Source of the DNA: Baffinella frigidus
Lineage: Eukaryota; Cryptophyceae; Cryptomonadales; Baffinellaceae
DNA length: 10,985 bases
Direction: 5' to 3'
Assembly (NCBI GenBank): GCA_026770585.1
Contig: MU646993.1
Span: 235,382-246,366 of the forward strand
Position numbers and translations under genes: made by a program. The notes beneath the pieces were generated by a model. That model did no database searches. It saw only the letters and a program-made list of their open reading frames with translations, and was not told where the DNA came from. Shown piece by piece: positions 1 to 5,905 of the stretch. Every line of letters begins with the position of its first letter. Positions within the stretch are counted from its first letter, which is position 1.

Positions 1-92
1 TCGGGTTTCGGGTTTCGGGTTTCGGGTTTCGGGTTTCGGGTTTCGGGTTTCGGGTTTCGGGTTTCGGGTTTCGGGTTTCGGGTTTCGGGTTT
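1..92 (+). repeat. (TTTCGGG)n variant telomere-like array
   Basis: About 13 almost perfect tandem copies of TTTCGGG run from the window edge to base 92. The unit differs from the plant/algal telomere unit TTTAGGG by one A-to-C change. The homogeneity suggests recent expansion. The array runs off the left edge, so its full length is unknown. The change removes the TAG/TAA stops that TTTAGGG creates, so the array is open in all six frames. Confidence 0.95.
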
Positions 93-328
93 CTAGCAGC
101 TCCCTTCCCAGCCGCACCTTGACCACGCCAGGGCACACGCGAACCTTTCAGAACGCGACGTTTCGCTTGAGAGGTCTTTCGCGGTACAAACTCCACATTG
201 GTGCTGCACCGCGGCGGGCTACTGACTTTCGGCGTGGTTAGGTTACAAATCGGGGGGGGGTCCAGCAGCTCCCACCCCAGCCGCACCTTGTCCTCCGCCG
301 GCACTTTTTGACATTGCTCGTGGTTCAT
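1..328 (-). CDS. Possible open reading frame running off the left edge (doubtful)
   Basis: On the minus strand a frame opens with ATG at 328 and has no stop down to base 1 (about 109 codons). The first residues read MNHEQCQKVPAEDKVRLGWE. The tail is the heptapeptide NPKPETR repeated, produced by translating CCCGAAA units. The first 30 residues could be a piece of an LRR-family gene, since other LRR fragments lie on the same strand at 398-438 and 813-1691. The frame is kept open partly because the variant telomeric unit contains no stop codon, so openness is weak evidence. No splice sites or recognisable domain support it. It could equally be noncoding subtelomeric DNA. Confidence 0.18.
   Translation of the reverse strand, partial: MNHEQCQKVPAEDKVRLGWELLDPPPICNLTTPKVSSPPRCSTNVEFVPRKTSQAKRRVLKGSRVPWRGQGAAGKGAARNPKPETRNPKPETRNPKPETRNPKPETRNP
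95..304. repeat. Direct repeat pair between the TTTCGGG arrays
   Basis: Bases 95-136 and 264-304 are two diverged copies of one segment of about 41 bp. Both begin AGCAGCTCCC and share the core CCAGCCGCACCTTG. The first copy directly follows the array at 1-92; the second lies about 28 bases before the array at 332-398. Array plus adjoining unique sequence therefore seems to have been duplicated together. The 130 bases between the copies show no recognisable feature. Confidence 0.75.
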
Positions 329-331
329 GGT

Positions 332-398
332 GTCGGGTTTCGGGGTTCGGGGTTTCGGGTTTCGGGTTTCGGGTTTCGGGTTTCGGGTTTCGGGTTTC
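332..398 (+). repeat. Second (TTTCGGG)n array
   Basis: About nine units, irregular in the first three (GGGGTTCGGGG-type variants) and then perfect TTTCGGG. It ends abruptly at GTGAGGGCGAGG, which belongs to an LRR-like fragment on the minus strand. The orientation is the same as the array at 1-92. Confidence 0.93.
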
Positions 399-438
399 GT
401 GAGGGCGAGGTTGACCCTCTCGATCGTCTTGGTGGAAC
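398..438 (-). pseudogene. Fragment resembling LRR exon 2
   Basis: On the minus strand this reads STKTIERVNLALT, closely matching the end of the LRR exon at 813-884 (NRTIERVNLDLT). At the DNA level GAGGTTGACCCTCTCGATCGTC is shared. Past the LALT codons the sequence runs straight into the CCCGAAA array, where exon 2 has GAG and a donor. Upstream the reading frame soon meets a stop. It is best read as a duplicated, truncated copy of exon 2, though it could be a diverged further LRR exon of the same gene. Confidence 0.5.
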
Positions 439-620
439 GGTACCCAACAAAGGTCCGGTTGTGCATTCAGTATCGCCAAGTCCTTGATGTCACGTTCGCA
501 GACACTTGGTTCGAGCCCGCTATGGACGCTGTAGGTTTATGGACCGCCGTCACAAGTGCAATAAAGGTCTCTTCCCTCATTCAACTCAGGAAACGATTAA
601 AAATATTACTTTTCTGGTAA
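439..620. other. No gene recognised
   Basis: This stretch separates the LRR-like fragment from the GA-rich repeat. A tRNA-like GGTTCGAGCCC occurs at about 507-518, but no cloverleaf can be drawn around it. No coherent exon is visible on either strand. Confidence 0.5.
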
Positions 621-684
621 CGAGGGAGGGAGGAAGAGAGAGAGAGCGTGAGAGCGAGAGAGAGAGAGAGCGCGCGCGCGCGCG

Positions 685-734
<50 letters not shown>

Positions 735-801
735 CGCGAGAGAGAGAGAGAGCGCGCGCGCGCGAGCGAGAGAGAGAGAGAGAGCGAGGGAGAGAGAGAG
801 G
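621..801 (+). repeat. (GA)n / (GC)n compound microsatellite
   Basis: About 180 bases are almost entirely GA dinucleotides, interrupted by three GCGCGCGC runs. Alternating GC tracts can form Z-DNA, and the polypurine GA strand can form triplex DNA. The open frames across it encode only Arg/Glu (plus) or Leu/Ser (minus) repeats and are not genes. On the minus strand it would lie in an intron of the LRR gene, directly after the exon 2 donor, where it would read as a CT-rich tract. Confidence 0.95.
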
Positions 802-812
802 ATCAAGGGCAC

Positions 813-1691
813 CTCCGTGAGGTCGAGGTTGACCCTCTCGATCGTCCTGTTGGTCTTGAGGAGCTTAAACAGCGCCGCACCACCCTTGGGAGTTGATGGT
901 TTGGGGGTTAGAGTTTAGGGTTTAGGGTTTGGGGTTGAGGGTTGAGGGTTGAGGGCTTAGGGTTTGGCGGTTAGGGTTTAGGGTTTAGGTTGTCGGGTTT
1001 GGGGTTCAGGGTTAAGGGTTGAGGGTTCTGAGTTTAGGGTTTAGGGTTTAGGGTTTAGGGGTTAGGTTTTGGGTCTAGGGTTTAGGGTTTGGGGTTTAGT
1101 GTTTAGGGTTTAGGGTTTAGGGGTTAGGGTTTAGGGTTTAGGGTTTAGCGGTTAGGGTTTAGGGTTTAGGTTTCAGGGTTTAGGGCTTAGGGTTCTGGGT
1201 TTAGGGTTCAGTTTTCAGGGTTTAGGGCTCTGGGTTTGGGGTGTAGGGTTCCGGGTTTAGGGTTTGGGGTTTAGGGTTCAGGATTTAGGTTTCAGGGTTT
1301 AGGGTTTAAGGTTCAGGGTTTAGGGTTCAGGGTTTAGGGTTTAGGGGTTAGGGGTTAGGGGTTAGGGGTTAGGGGTTAGGGGTTAGGGGTTAGGGGTTAG
1401 GATTGAGGGTGTAGGGTCTAGAGTCTAGAGTCTAGGGTTCAGGGTCTAGGGTTTAGGGTCTAGGGTTTTAGAGTTTACCTTGGCCGTGATGCGCTGGTTG
1501 CCCCACAGTACGAGCGACTTGACGTACAGGTTGTCCTCAAGCGCCTCGCACAGCCGGTCGATGTCATCATCCTTGAGCCCCGTGGTTTCCTGCCCGGTGT
1601 CGCACGGCAGCGAGACTTCTTTGAAGTCAGGGTCGTTTCCGCGCGCCAGCTCCAGGCACAGAGCGAAGTCATACTTGTAGGACGCGCTCAT
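813..1691 (-). CDS. N-terminal exons of an LRR (ribonuclease-inhibitor-type) protein, partial
   Basis: Exon 1 runs from ATG 1691 to 1479: 71 codons, A at -3, phase 0 donor GTAAAC. Exon 2 is 884 to 813: 24 codons, acceptor CAAG, weak donor GTGCCC. Residues 1-40 are an acidic leader starting MSASYKYDF. Residues 41-71 (DDDIDRLCEALEDN, then VKSLVLWGNQRITAK) fit one ribonuclease-inhibitor-type LRR. Exon 2 adds GGAALFKLLKTNRTIERVNL, the expected helix and next strand, so the join recreates a continuous LRR in phase; this is my main evidence. LRR proteins of this type are interaction scaffolds; a specific function cannot be assigned. Intron 1 (594 bases) is almost wholly telomere-like repeat and the following intron starts in a GA/CT microsatellite. 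Later exons are not found, so the gene is either truncated here or continues to the left. It is divergent from the small gene at 2285. Confidence 0.65.
898..1470 (+). repeat. Degenerate interstitial TTTAGGG telomere-like array
   Basis: About 80 heptamer units, mostly TTTAGGG mixed with TTCAGGG, TTGAGGG, TTTGGGG, GTCTAGGG and GGTTAGGG-type variants. A homogeneous sub-block of TTAGGGG covers about 1342-1403. The block lies between exon 1 and exon 2 of the minus-strand LRR gene, ending about 8 bases from the exon 1 donor and starting 14 bases from the exon 2 acceptor. In the LRR transcript the array would read as C-rich CCCUAAA. Confidence 0.95.
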
Positions 1692-2220
1692 GTTTCCCGG
1701 CGCTCTTAGCGCTAGATCCTCTCCAGCCCCCCAGTCCACCTCCCCCCCCCGCCACTCAGCCTCGAATCGTCTCTGCTGTCCTCCACGCGGCGGGACCCTG
1801 GTGTTGGCGGGACTTTGCCCTTCACTGGCGGTCGAAACAAAACGGGATTCGACCTTCTCCACCCCGAGCAGCGCCAGAAAATTTCGCCAGATCCACGGGG
1901 GGGGTTGTTCCTCGTGTCTGTCGTTGTGGCAGGACCTCTCTGGCTTACAGAGTAGCCCTGCTCCCGCTGCAACGCATCTCCGCCCCCCGGAAAACTGATC
2001 CGGGGAACTCCGACGACTGAACCACTTTACAAAACCGGCTCCAAGAGCCTTTAAAATCGTTTTAGTCTGAAAAGCCAGCTGGCTCGGGAGGTTTGGCGCT
2101 CTCTTCCCCTCTTCTTCTTGTGTAGTACAGTGGAAGTGCGCACAAGGCCCTCGCGTGTACCTTGGTGTGTCCGCTCAGCTGTCTAGTTGCCTCGCAAGCG
2201 TGAAAACGTGGGAACCTCGG
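1692..2220. promoter_or_regulatory. Divergent intergenic region
   Basis: This segment separates the LRR start (minus) from the 5' end of the small plus-strand gene, so both promoters should lie here. I see a C-run at 1742-1750, a G-run at 1896-1903 and an AT-richer segment at about 2018-2070 containing CCTTTAAAATCG, but no clear TATA box. Open frames across 1690-1998 look like GC-rich noise. Bases up to 2220 probably include the 5' UTR of the small gene. Confidence 0.4.
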
Positions 2221-2283
2221 GTGAGTCTGCTTGTATTGTTGGGCTGGGGCTGGCTGAGCGCGTGGCGGCTGGTGTGCTGGCAG
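2221..2283 (+). other. Probable 63-base 5' UTR intron
   Basis: A strong donor GTGAGT at 2221 pairs with the acceptor TGCTGGCAG ending at 2283. The next base plus ATG form the start of the coding exon (ATG at 2285). If the preceding exon were translated in phase it would meet TGA at 2201-2203, so the upstream exon is more likely untranslated. Confidence 0.5.
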
Positions 2284-2284
2284 G

Positions 2285-3230
2285 ATGCTCACTTCTATGC
2301 TGGAGAAGATGCACGCCGCGGGATCATACATGGGCCGGGATTTCTGCGTTGTGGCTGATGGCCCGGCGGGCGCCGTTGGGCACTCGGTGACGTACGAGGG
2401 CAAGACCCTGACGCTGAAGAAGGGGATGTGCAGCCCGCTGGCCATGGGCGGAAACCCGTGAGCCTCCTCTCCCTGAACCCTCCCAATCCCGACGGCGCGC
2501 ATTCAGCCGGTGCTGCGGCGGATGCACCAACGCGTTGAGCCCCAGCAGGCTCCTTCCCCCTCGAGGTTCGGCTGGCTACGGGGAGTAAATTGTTGGGCAA
2601 AATTTACTCGCCGTAGCAGCAGCCAGCAGCTACGGGGTGTCAACTGTTGGTGGATGACGCGCTGGCTGAGGTGGTGGTTTCGACGGACAACAACTCAAGG
2701 ACCTGAAGGGCGCTACACCCCGGGGTGTCACCTGCTGATGGCTGAGGCGTTTCTTGTTCGCAGGTGCACGGCGCAGGAATTTTCGGCTGGCCCCTTGACT
2801 GTGTCCTGCGGACGTGCCCCGTACTAACCTTTGTCTTGCCCAATTCTTGTTCGCAGACGCCACAACAAAATTAGCCCTAAACCCTAAACCTGAAACCCTC
2901 GCACGTACATGGAGCAGGCGCCGCCCAAAATAGTCTTGAGACAGAACTAGGAGAATGGGGAGTAGAGTTCGAAGGGCGTCTTAGCTTTCCCTGAAAAAAC
3001 ACGCGCGTGTGGTTGCAGGTACATGTCGCAGGCGCCGCAGGCGTTTACGACGGACAACAACTAAAGGACCTAAAGGGCGCTACAGGGCGTTACCTGTTGG
3101 TGGCTGAGGCTGTGATGAGGTGGTTGCTGAGGGTGTTCTGGTTCGCAGGTACATGTCGCAGGCGCCGCAGGCGTTCACGACGGACAACAACGAGAAGGTC
3201 AACTGGGACGGCAAGGTCTGGTCGATCTAA
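2285..3230 (+). CDS. Small two-exon gene, 84-aa protein of unknown function
   Basis: Coding exon 1 is 2285-2457 (ATG then LTSMLEKMHAAGSYMGRDF) and ends in phase 2 before GTGAGC. Exon 2 is 3149-3230, after TTCGCAG, and supplies the last base of a Pro codon followed by YMSQAPQAFTTDNNEKVN and a stop in ...GKVWSI. The spliced product is 84 residues with no transmembrane segment. There is a basic Gly/Lys segment (EGKTLTLKKGMC) in the middle and an acidic/polar tail. I do not recognise the family. The matching intron phase, strong splice sites and short 3' UTR with TGTAA support a real gene. The 691-base intron carries a hairpin and tandem copies of its own 3' end, including a second acceptor at 3018 that opens onto a nearly identical exon start ending at TAA 3064. 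Upstream, a 63-base intron probably lies in the 5' UTR. Confidence 0.6.
2576..2616. repeat. Short hairpin in the intron
   Basis: Arms of 16 bases (CTACGGGGAGTAAATT and AATTTACTCGCCGTAG, one mismatch) flank a 9-base loop. The motif CTACGGGG recurs just downstream at 2631, so the hairpin may be part of the repeat family making up this intron. Confidence 0.8.
2631..3210 (+). repeat. Tandem degenerate copies of the intron 3' end and exon 2 start
   Basis: The clearest copies start at the acceptors ending 3018 and 3148, 130 bases apart. Each has (T)TCGCAG or TTGCAG, then GTACATGTCGCAGGCGCCGC and ACGACGGACAACAAC. Older copies are seen at 2631-2710 (GTTTCGACGGACAACAACTC, then AAGGACCTGAAGGGCGCTAC), 2711-2790 (CTTGTTCGCAGGTGCACGGC) and 2844-2860 (CTTGTTCGCAGACGCC). 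Part of the real coding exon is therefore included in the repeating unit. Confidence 0.8.
3019..3064 (+). other. Alternative terminal exon candidate
   Basis: After the acceptor GGTTGCAG (ending 3018) the frame reads YMSQAPQAFTTDNN and then TAA, where the downstream exon continues to 26 residues. If used, the protein would end 12 residues earlier, at 72 aa. The reading frame and phase match exon 1 exactly. Whether it is spliced is unknown. Confidence 0.4.
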
Positions 3231-3248
3231 GGAGCTGCGAACGATCGT

Positions 3249-3272
3249 TGTAAAAGAGAGTAAAACATGTAA
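3249..3272 (+). terminator. Possible poly(A) signals of the 84-aa gene
   Basis: TGTAA occurs at 3249-3253 and 3268-3272, beginning 19 and 38 bases after the stop codon. TGTAA is the usual poly(A) signal of green algae. The duplicated 3' end downstream keeps a TGTAA at about 3400. A five-base motif is common by chance, so this is suggestive only. Confidence 0.35.
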
Positions 3273-3399
3273 TGGAGCGTTTCCAAACACGAAGACGCCA
3301 TAGATATGTCTCAGATGGCTGATCGTTTTCACACCAAATTTGACGGATGTGTACTGAAACGGGAAGGTTTGGTCGATCTGAGAAGCTGCGGACGATCGG

Positions 3400-3403
<4 letters not shown>

Positions 3404-3462
<59 letters not shown>
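3404..3462 (+). repeat. (GA)29 microsatellite
   Basis: About 29 uninterrupted GA units lie inside the second copy of the duplicated gene 3' end. The first copy has only GAGAG at the equivalent place (about 3256). Confidence 0.97.
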
Positions 3463-3466
<4 letters not shown>

Positions 3467-3512
3467 ATAAAAGAGGTTGTGGAGCTGCGGAGCGATACAC
3501 GGAGAAGCCCTA

Positions 3513-3650
3513 GATATGTCTCAGACTATTTGGGCTCACCGTGTTGGTGACCCCGGGCTAGTTTCCGCTCCAAAATTAACGCGTTTGTACCACAACCCCA
3601 GCGTGCCAACTTGAGAATAGTCGGGCAACCCGAGTGAGGCTGAGCTAGAC
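3513..3650. repeat. Dispersed repeat, copy 1
   Basis: Shares with 4642-4808: TATGTCTC, GGGCTCACC, a GGTGA..CCCGGGCT block, CCGCTCCAAA, and the end CAACCCG.GTGAG. Read on the minus strand both copies keep an open frame with related peptides (KRVNFGAETSPGSP here, KPVNFGAGKSPGSP there). The family is unknown; a nonautonomous element or a decayed gene tail are both possible. The rest of 3651-3700 shows nothing recognisable. Confidence 0.65.
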
Positions 3651-3718
3651 CCTCCACGGTGCCGTTCACGCGAGGCACAGTGCGCGAGCGGTTGCTTCCA
3701 CTTTAGGTCCTTAAGGTG

Positions 3719-3752
3719 CTTCGAGCTCCCAACATAGGCGGACACCGGAACT
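3719..3752 (-). repeat. Inverted partner of the repeat at 8670-8703
   Basis: 34 bases are identical, in opposite orientation, to 8670-8703 (core GTGTCCGCCTATGTTGGGAG). In both places the match is followed by a degenerate run of AAGGACCTAAAG-like nonamers. The same AAGGACCTAAAG motif also occurs at about 2697, 3064 and 8465, so it is a small dispersed family. Confidence 0.8.
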
Positions 3753-3864
3753 GGTTCTGCAGAGAAGCCATGCTTCCCTTCGGATCACATTCAGGCCCCC
3801 CGGTGCAGAGGATCGACGGAGCACGAGAACCTCGCCGTGCCTCAGCTCCTAGACCATTCTCCCA

Positions 3865-3884
3865 CAGGGGTACCTCGCTCATCA
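3865..3884 (+). repeat. Solo MITE terminus
   Basis: CAGGGGTACCTCGCTCAT matches the terminal inverted repeat of the complete elements at 4026-4143 and 8184-8302, but no partner end follows and the 5' flank is CA rather than TA. It is a broken element end. The bases to 3937 hold nothing else recognisable. Confidence 0.7.
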
Positions 3885-3937
3885 AAAACTACTAAACTAG
3901 TGATCCCAGTCCGTTCCGGAGGCGGTCCTCACGTCTA

Positions 3938-4180
3938 CAGGGGTACCTCGCTCACAAGAAAACGCCCACCCCCTAGGACCACCGCAGGGCCTTAGGCATA
4001 TAGAGAGGCCTATCGTAGGGTCCTACAGGGGTACCTCGCTCATAAGAAAACGCCCCCCCCCTAGGACCCTACAGTAGGACCATGCCTAGGGCCCTATGGT
4101 GGTCCTAGGGGGGTGGCGGTTTCTTATGCGCGAGGTACCCCTGTAGGGGGGGGCACTTTGTTATGAGCGAGGTACCACTG
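3938..4180. mobile_element. MITE-like element interrupted by a second copy
   Basis: The left end CAGGGGTACCTCGCTCAC at 3938 and the right end GAGCGAGGTACCACTG at 4180 are inverted repeats, each flanked by TA (3936-3937 and 4181-4182). The interior (CTAGGACCACCGCAGGGCC and so on) is the reverse complement of the inner element's interior, so this copy lies in the opposite orientation. It is split at 4025/4144 by the element 4026-4143. Without the insert it would be about 121-125 bp, like the other family members. It has no coding capacity, so it is nonautonomous. Confidence 0.85.
4026..4143. mobile_element. Complete TA-flanked MITE, nested in another copy
   Basis: 118 bp. Left end CAGGGGTACCTCGCTCAT, right end GCGAGGTACCCCTG; the inverted arms extend through AAGAAAACGCCCCCCCC and TAGGACC. 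Flanks are TA at 4024-4025 and 4144-4145. Removing the element and one TA restores CCTAGGGGG in the host copy, matching CCTAGGGGGG in the inner element itself, which shows that TA was duplicated on insertion. TA duplication points to Tc1/mariner-type transposition; the source transposase is not in this window. Confidence 0.88.
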
Positions 4181-4183
4181 TAA

Positions 4184-4530
4184 AGCCGTGTTGGGGAGAT
4201 GAAACGCACTCTCCGAGTTCCGCGCATGGCTCTCATCTTTCAAGGAGGACAGGGTGCCTGTACTTATGAAACCGTGATGCTCAGAAATGCACCTTTTTAC
4301 GGGCAAACCTTCCTTGACTTTTAAGAAAGTGGGAGCTTCCGTTTCTCCTGTGTTTCTTAAATTTCACTCATCCCACACTTAAATACCAAACACGCGCCAG
4401 GGTCCTCACACAAAGGCCCGGCAGCCACCGCACCACCCCAAAGTCTAGTCAACATCAAATAACCGTGAAGTCATCGCCAGAACCCTGCAGCCGATCCCAG
4501 CGCTGGATTCCCACTAGCCCTTGGGAGGTG
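4184..4530. other. No gene recognised
   Basis: About 350 bases of mixed composition, somewhat more AT-rich than the rest (TTTCTTAAATTTCACTC at about 4354). No exon with splice sites, no tandem repeat and no TIR was found. Confidence 0.5.
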
Positions 4531-4633
4531 GCTCAAATAGTGCTCTGGGGCATTTTCGATTTACCGTGGATCGGGGTCAAAAGTGACCCCGGTCCAAGGT
4601 AAAATCGAAGACATTCCAGGGACCTATTTGAGC
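4531..4633. mobile_element. Large hairpin, MITE-like
   Basis: Two arms of about 50 bases are nearly complementary: the left starts GCTCAAATAG and ends TCGGGGTCA, the right starts TGACCCCGG and ends CTATTTGAGC, with a 4-base loop AAAG. A few mismatches and single-base gaps are scattered along the arms. The structure is a fold-back element of 103 bp unrelated in sequence to the CAGGGGTACC family. It lies about 200 bases beyond the stop of the minus-strand gene at 4832, so it could fold in that gene's transcript if the 3' UTR reaches it. Confidence 0.8.
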
Positions 4634-4641
4634 ACGTCCTA

Positions 4642-4808
4642 GCTATGTCTCGATCTATTCGGGCTCACCAAATCGGTGAGCCCGGGCTCTTTCCCGCTCC
4701 AAAGTTGACGGGTTTGCATCGCAAACCCAGACAAACCCAGAAGGATTTGAACCGCAAACCCAGGTCGGCTTTTGAACAATCTGGCAGCCAACCCGTGTGA
4801 GTCGTCGC
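4642..4808. repeat. Dispersed repeat, copy 2
   Basis: A diverged copy of 3513-3650 with an internal duplication of about 30 bases: AACCCAGA appears twice around GAAGGATTTGAACCGC. On the minus strand the inserted part contains GGTTCAAATCC, a perfect-looking tRNA B box, but no A box or cloverleaf accompanies it. The repeat sits immediately after the stop codon of the 4832-5695 gene and probably forms its 3' UTR. Confidence 0.65.
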
Positions 4809-4831
4809 TGGAAGCAGCGCACCCCGGCTCA

Positions 4832-5695
4832 CTAGTTGTATGACATCGGCCCCGAGCAGCTCCAGATGTGCTTGCCGCCCGCGTGGTTCACCGACGGCGC
4901 GGAGTGAAGATACCCGACCGTGACGCCGATCTCCGCCGGGGCGTCGCCTGACACGCTCGCGGGAAGGCACCCCGCCTTGGTCCCCTCCGCGCAGATGTCC
5001 GGGCGGGGCGAGCCCGCGCTGCAGTCGCTGCCCGTCGGGCTCAGGAGCTGCGCGTGCTGCTGCAGGGCGCCGCTTGTTTGACGCTGCAAGGGTCGCGTCT
5101 TGGCCGGTGCGATCTCGAGGTCGTTGTACCCTCTGTACCCGACGCAGTACCCCCGGAACGCCTTCCCGTGCGCCCACAACACGTCGCACACATAACCTGC
5201 GGGCGAGCGCGGCCTGGTCAGTTTGCGCAGGTTGCAACCCGGGTGGGGTGCAAAACTACAAAATGCTTTCTTTGCTCGCCTACGGTGCGTGTGGGGCAGC
5301 TGGCGCAGCGCAAGTGTTTTGGTGGATTCTCAAGGCGGTAGGATGATGTGGGGGTGATTCTTTTTGGGAGGGGGGTCAAGCGAGAGGGCCCTCTCACCAT
5401 CATCTTGAAGTTCCAGCTTCATGATGACACCCTCCCTCCCCGCTGACAAATCCCCGTCTCCGTCCTGAGGAAGCCGCGCACGGTACGAAGTGGTGGTGCA
5501 GACTCGCATCTTATTGCGCATGCAGGTCCTGGCGACCTCCGCGTCCACCTTCTGCCCCGGGATGGGCACCTCGCTTTGGCCCCGGTTGGACGTGGCATGC
5601 ACGTTGGTGCTCACGTTGGTGGGGCTCCCTGTGCTCCTCTCGGAAGCGTGCTCCTCACTGCTGGAATCAGACCAAGTCTCGCTGTTCCTGCCCAT
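4832..5695 (-). CDS. Two-exon gene, 220-aa protein with a MIB/HERC2-like segment
   Basis: Exon 1 is 5695-5398 (ATG with A at -3 and G at +4); donor GTGAGA at 5397. Exon 2 is 5196-4832 after CGCAG. The 201-base intron joins GAT GAT G to GT TAT in matching phase 1. Residues 1-40 are Ser/Glu/Thr-rich and probably disordered. Residues 45-130 (VPIPGQKVDAEVART, then QDGDGDLSAGREGVIMKLE, DDGYVCDVLWAHGK, YCVGYRGYNDLEI) follow the MIB/HERC2 pattern: a QDGG-like turn, a G-V strand, a V-x-W strand and a YRVG..G.YDL-like end. That domain is known in Mind-bomb and HERC2 ubiquitin ligases; no RING or HECT is present here. The C-terminal 90 residues are Cys/Pro/Gly-rich (CSAGSPRPDIC, AGCLP, WSCSG) and unrecognised. 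The domain crosses the exon join, which supports the model. Domain naming is by eye. Confidence 0.65.
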
Positions 5696-5905
5696 CGTCT
5701 CGGCCGCACTCCGCGCCGTGACACTCGGCGAACGCACGTGTTTGATGGGTAGATCTCGTGTGGGACGCAGTGTAGCTCCCCTCTGTTGCAACCTCCAGGA
5801 AGGCAGCGACGCGCCCGCTTGAGGAGAAGGCGACTCGCTCGCTCGCTCGAATATCTCGCCACCAACGAGAGCAACGCGCCTCCGAGCACCTCCTTGTGTC
5901 AGCAC

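Larger units (their letters stand above)
3208..3530 (+). repeat. Tandem duplication of the gene's 3' end
   Basis: Bases 3208-3256 (end of exon 2 plus start of the 3' UTR) match 3359-3407, sharing GTCGATCT, AGCTGCG and ACGATCG. The shared tail AGATATGTCTCAGA is at about 3302-3315 and 3513-3526. The second copy is about 60 bases longer because a (GA)n run replaced the short GAGAG of the first. In the copy the stop codon has become TGA in the same position. Confidence 0.75.

Noticed and set aside
480-530. tRNA-like GGTTCGAGCCC
   Set aside because: No acceptor stem, D arm or anticodon arm can be placed around it.
506-896. Long open frames through the GA/GC repeat on both strands
   Set aside because: They translate to Arg/Glu or Leu/Ser dipeptide repeats forced by the microsatellite and carry no other coding signal.
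1690-1998. Plus-strand open frame over the LRR exon region
   Set aside because: It is antisense to the better-supported LRR exon and is Pro/Ser-rich GC noise.
2062-2600. Minus-strand open frames across the 84-aa gene
   Set aside because: They are antisense shadows of exon 2285-2457 without splice support or a recognisable domain.
4724-4760. tRNA B box GGTTCAAATCC on the minus strand as a tRNA gene
   Set aside because: No cloverleaf or A box at the right spacing; it lies in the internal duplication of a dispersed repeat.
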